DNA from: Chloroflexota bacterium
GTDB lineage: Bacteria; Chloroflexota; Anaerolineae; B4-G1
DNA length: 6,920 nt
Assembly (NCBI GenBank): GCA_003648125.1
Contig: QMOE01000122.1
Location: 1-6,920, forward strand
Direction: 5' to 3'
A program made the position numbers and the translations under genes. The first letter of the stretch is position 1, and every line of letters starts with the position of its first letter. Shown piece by piece: positions 5,317 to 6,920 of this stretch. A model generated the notes under the pieces. It was not told the origin of the DNA. It saw only the letters and a list, made by a program, of their open reading frames with translations, and did not search any database.

Positions 5317-6525
5317 AACCTCGCCGTGCAGGGACTCGTGCGCCTGGGTAAATTCTTGTTCCGCTCGCTCGACCACGTCTTGCGCTGCCTCTAATTTGTG
5401 GTGGGCATCCAGGCGGTGGATATCAAATATAGTTTCGATCTGGACTTTGTGAATCTCGATTTGTGCCTCGATGGGTGAAAGCCGCTGGGCGAGTTCCCGG
5501 TTTACTTTTTTCTGGCCTTTCCATTGCTCGTCCATTATGACCTGGCTCTTTTTCTGTTTTTTGTCCTGCTCCGTCTGCCATTCCTCCCACTGCCGCCTGG
5601 CCCGGTCCTCGGCCAACCGCTGCATCTCGGCCACCTCGTTTTGCCGCTTTTCCTGCCGCGCCTGAAAGCCCTCCAATTTTTCCAGTCCCCGTTTGGTGAG
5701 TTGGTACTGCTCCATAAATCGTTGGGTCTGCGACCGCCACTTTTCCAGTTCCTGTTGAACCTGCTCTCCCTGACCCAGATATTTTTTGATCGCCTGCTCG
5801 CGGCGGAACTCGGCCACGCGCATCTCTTCGATCGGTTTCTCGAACTCTTTAATTTGCTGGATGGCCTCGTCAATGCGCGATTTGTATTTCTGGATATTCT
5901 CTTCCAGCAGCGGCAATTTGGTCGCCTGGGCCTCGGCCCTCTTACGCAGCTCGGTTACATCCTCTTCCAACACGGCGATGCGACGATTGTCGGCGCGGCG
6001 CTGCTCTTCCAGGTAGGTGACGGCCTGCACACGGTCGTCGGAGCGTTTGCCCAGGTCGGCGATGGCGACTTCCAACCGCTGGACGGCCTCGTTGAGCCGC
6101 TGCTCCTCGGTTTGACGGACCCTCAAGTCCTCGTCGTAGCGGGGTAAAACCTGTATCTTTTTGTCCAGTTGGCCCAATTGGTCAACTACGCCTTTCATCT
6201 CGATCTTGCGCAGCCTATCGGATTCCGTTCGGGCCTTTTTCAGCGTCTCTGTGCGCTGATCGAGTAGAAAGATCATCTCATTTTTGTAACTTGATACCGT
6301 CTGCTCAAAATCGGTTACCTGCGAGAGCAAACTCTGAATGCCGGTCAGCGTAGTTTGCAGATCTTGTATCTGGGCCGTTTGTTGGGACAGTTGTTCTTCC
6401 TGGCTCTTTATTTGTTCTTGCAGCACAGCGATGGCAGATTTATCCTTGCGCCGCTCTTCTTCCAGGAACTTGAGCATTTGCGTCGCCTGGCTCAACTCCA
6501 TTGTTTGGGTCACGTTCATGGCCAT
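5314..6525 (-). CDS. Coiled-coil protein of unknown function, first gene of the selB operon
   Basis: I do not recognise a named family. The 403 residues are almost wholly charged/Gln-rich helix with leucines at heptad-like spacing from about residue 10 to 395. There is no signal peptide, membrane segment, Walker motif or cysteine, so it is probably a cytoplasmic rod-like protein. An internal repeat is visible: FLEEERRKDKSAIAVLQEQI (20-39) matches YLEEQRRADNRRIAVLEEDV (171-190) at 11 of 20 positions. Weaker resemblance links LPRYDEDL (127-134) and LPLLEENI (204-211). Likely helix breaks lie near P128, P205, P231 and P351. Residues 261-340 are rich in Trp, Lys and Gln. The first ATG was chosen because GGGGAGGT ends 5 bases before it; the ATG two codons later is too far from that site. 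It is co-transcribed with selB, but a role in selenocysteine insertion is not implied by anything in the protein itself. Confidence 0.85.
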   Translation of the reverse strand: MAMNVTQTMELSQATQMLKFLEEERRKDKSAIAVLQEQIKSQEEQLSQQTAQIQDLQTTLTGIQSLLSQVTDFEQTVSSYKNEMIFLLDQRTETLKKARTESDRLRKIEMKGVVDQLGQLDKKIQVLPRYDEDLRVRQTEEQRLNEAVQRLEVAIADLGKRSDDRVQAVTYLEEQRRADNRRIAVLEEDVTELRKRAEAQATKLPLLEENIQKYKSRIDEAIQQIKEFEKPIEEMRVAEFRREQAIKKYLGQGEQVQQELEKWRSQTQRFMEQYQLTKRGLEKLEGFQARQEKRQNEVAEMQRLAEDRARRQWEEWQTEQDKKQKKSQVIMDEQWKGQKKVNRELAQRLSPIEAQIEIHKVQIETIFDIHRLDAHHKLEAAQDVVERAEQEFTQAHESLHGEV

Positions 6526-6541
6526 GATTTACCTCCCCTTT

Positions 6542-6557
6542 CCAGGCCAAAACCTGG
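6542..6557 (-). promoter_or_regulatory. Small leader hairpin just ahead of the coiled-coil gene ribosome binding site
   Basis: CCAGG (6542-6546) and CCTGG (6553-6557) can pair around a 6-base loop. The hairpin ends 3 bases upstream of the GGGGAGGT ribosome binding site (6538-6531), inside the predicted 55-base leader. The stem is only 5 bp, so an effect on translation is possible but unproven. Confidence 0.3.
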
Positions 6558-6587
6558 TTTCTTTCCCTGAATTTTTGAGGTGGTATG

Positions 6588-6616
6588 ATTATAACATCAT
6601 TCATCCCCACAGACAA
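6588..6616 (-). promoter_or_regulatory. Promoter of the coiled-coil gene / selB operon
   Basis: On the minus strand TTGTCT (6616-6611, 4 of 6 matches) and TATAAT (6593-6588, perfect) are separated by 17 bases. The -10 box is preceded by TG one base upstream (TGTTATAAT), an extended -10 that would compensate for the weaker -35. The start would fall near 6581, giving a leader of about 55 bases. Confidence 0.8.
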
Positions 6617-6628
6617 CGGTTCAACCGT
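6616..6628. promoter_or_regulatory. Palindrome ACGGTT-C-AACCGT between divergent promoters, candidate operator
   Basis: Six-base arms ACGGTT and AACCGT flank a single C. The palindrome touches the outer edge of the operon's -35 box (6616-6611) and lies 15 bases upstream of the glycosyltransferase promoter's -35. That placement would suit a regulator acting on both promoters. No regulator gene is in the window, and a 13-base palindrome is short enough to arise by chance. Confidence 0.35.
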
Positions 6629-6643
6629 ACTCGCCCAAGCCGG

Positions 6644-6671
6644 TTGACAGGCCGTCACGGGCCGGTATAAT
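6644..6671 (+). promoter_or_regulatory. Consensus promoter of the glycosyltransferase gene
   Basis: TTGACA (6644-6649) and TATAAT (6666-6671) are both perfect consensus hexamers with a 16-base spacer, the same layout as the tRNA-Leu promoter. Transcription would start near 6678, only about 10 bases before the ATG at 6688, so the ribosome binding site GGAG (6678-6681) would sit at the very 5' end of the message. Confidence 0.88.
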
Positions 6672-6687
6672 GGCTGCGGAGCAAGAT

Positions 6688-6920
6688 ATGCGTATTGGCA
6701 TTGACGCCCGTATAGTCCACTATGCCCGGGGGGGAATCAGCAACTATGTGTCGCGCTTGCTGGTCTCGTTGGCCGCGCTCGGCATCGATAGCGACTTTTA
6801 CGTGCTCCACAGCCGTAAGGATCGCACCCCGCCCGCTCCCGGCCCCAATTTTCGCCCTATTGCCTGCTGGACCCCCTCACACCATCGGCTGGAACGTTGG
6901 ATGCTGGGGGCAGAGGCGGC
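6688..6920 (+). CDS. Glycosyltransferase, GT4-like, N-terminal part (3' end outside window)
   Basis: The frame is open from the ATG to the right edge (77 complete codons). The start MRIGIDARIVHYARGGISNY followed by VSRLLVSLAALG is typical of the N-terminal Rossmann domain of family GT4 (GT-B fold) glycosyltransferases. In these the GGI..Y motif after the first strand helps bind the acceptor or phosphate side. Such enzymes transfer sugars from nucleotide donors to lipids or growing polysaccharides at the inner membrane. The donor-binding C-terminal half is missing, so substrate cannot be judged. GGAG lies 6 bases before the chosen ATG. An in-frame ATG at 6670 would add MAAEQD but overlaps the promoter -10 box, so it cannot be used by a transcript from that promoter. 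No stop, frameshift or unusual codon use is seen. Confidence 0.85.
   Translation, partial: MRIGIDARIVHYARGGISNYVSRLLVSLAALGIDSDFYVLHSRKDRTPPAPGPNFRPIACWTPSHHRLERWMLGAEA

Noticed and set aside
4502..5394. Long open frames on the plus strand opposite selB (about 240-256 residues)
   Set aside because: They are Ser/Arg/Pro-rich or composition-driven mirror frames of a clear selB gene, show no recognisable domain and lack convincing ribosome binding sites.
5524..6147. 207-residue Leu/Phe-rich plus-strand frame that looks hydrophobic
   Set aside because: The Leu/Phe richness is the reverse-complement image of Glu/Lys/Gln codons in the coiled-coil gene; it has no independent support.

Overview
The window reads as a chromosomal segment of a GC-rich bacterium. 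Three features fit an anaerobic or facultative member of the Chloroflexota (Anaerolineae-like): the gene content, the near-perfect sigma-70 type promoters and several short dispersed palindromic repeats. That placement is an inference from style and family resemblance; no marker in the window fixes it. There is no CRISPR array, rRNA, transposase or phage gene.

Layout from left to right. The 3' half of a moeA-type molybdopterin molybdenumtransferase gene (+) enters from the left edge. It converges on a CLC-family anion transporter gene (-) that carries two CBS domains and a C-terminal TrkA_C/RCK_C-like domain. A perfect 13-bp-stem hairpin fills the 45-base gap between the two stop codons. Upstream of the CLC gene lies a repeat-rich intergenic stretch. 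It contains a paired-hairpin palindromic repeat, an intrinsic terminator, tRNA-Leu(GAG) (-) with its own consensus promoter, and a 122-bp element with 14-bp terminal inverted repeats that appears to have landed inside one arm of an older palindrome. Next is a two-gene (-) operon: a 403-residue coiled-coil protein of unknown function followed by selB, the selenocysteine-specific elongation factor. The stop codon of the first gene overlaps the Shine-Dalgarno sequence of selB. A divergent intergenic region with two good promoters and a small palindrome between them leads to the N-terminal part of a GT4-like glycosyltransferase gene (+) that runs off the right edge.

How the genes work together. 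MoeA (molybdenum insertion into molybdopterin) and SelB (UGA recoding) both support enzymes such as Mo/W- and selenocysteine-containing formate dehydrogenases. Their proximity hints at such a metabolism, but no selenoprotein, selA, selC or selD is visible here. The CLC transporter, tRNA and glycosyltransferase look like unrelated neighbours.

The main points for a second look are: (1) a short dispersed-repeat sequence lying in frame inside selB; (2) the nested insertion upstream of tRNA-Leu, whose empty site can be reconstructed exactly from the intact opposite arm; (3) a compensatory base change between two copies of a hairpin repeat; (4) the CLC protein, which keeps the gating glutamate but has valine at the 'internal' proton-glutamate position; and (5) the uncharacterised coiled-coil protein coupled to selB.
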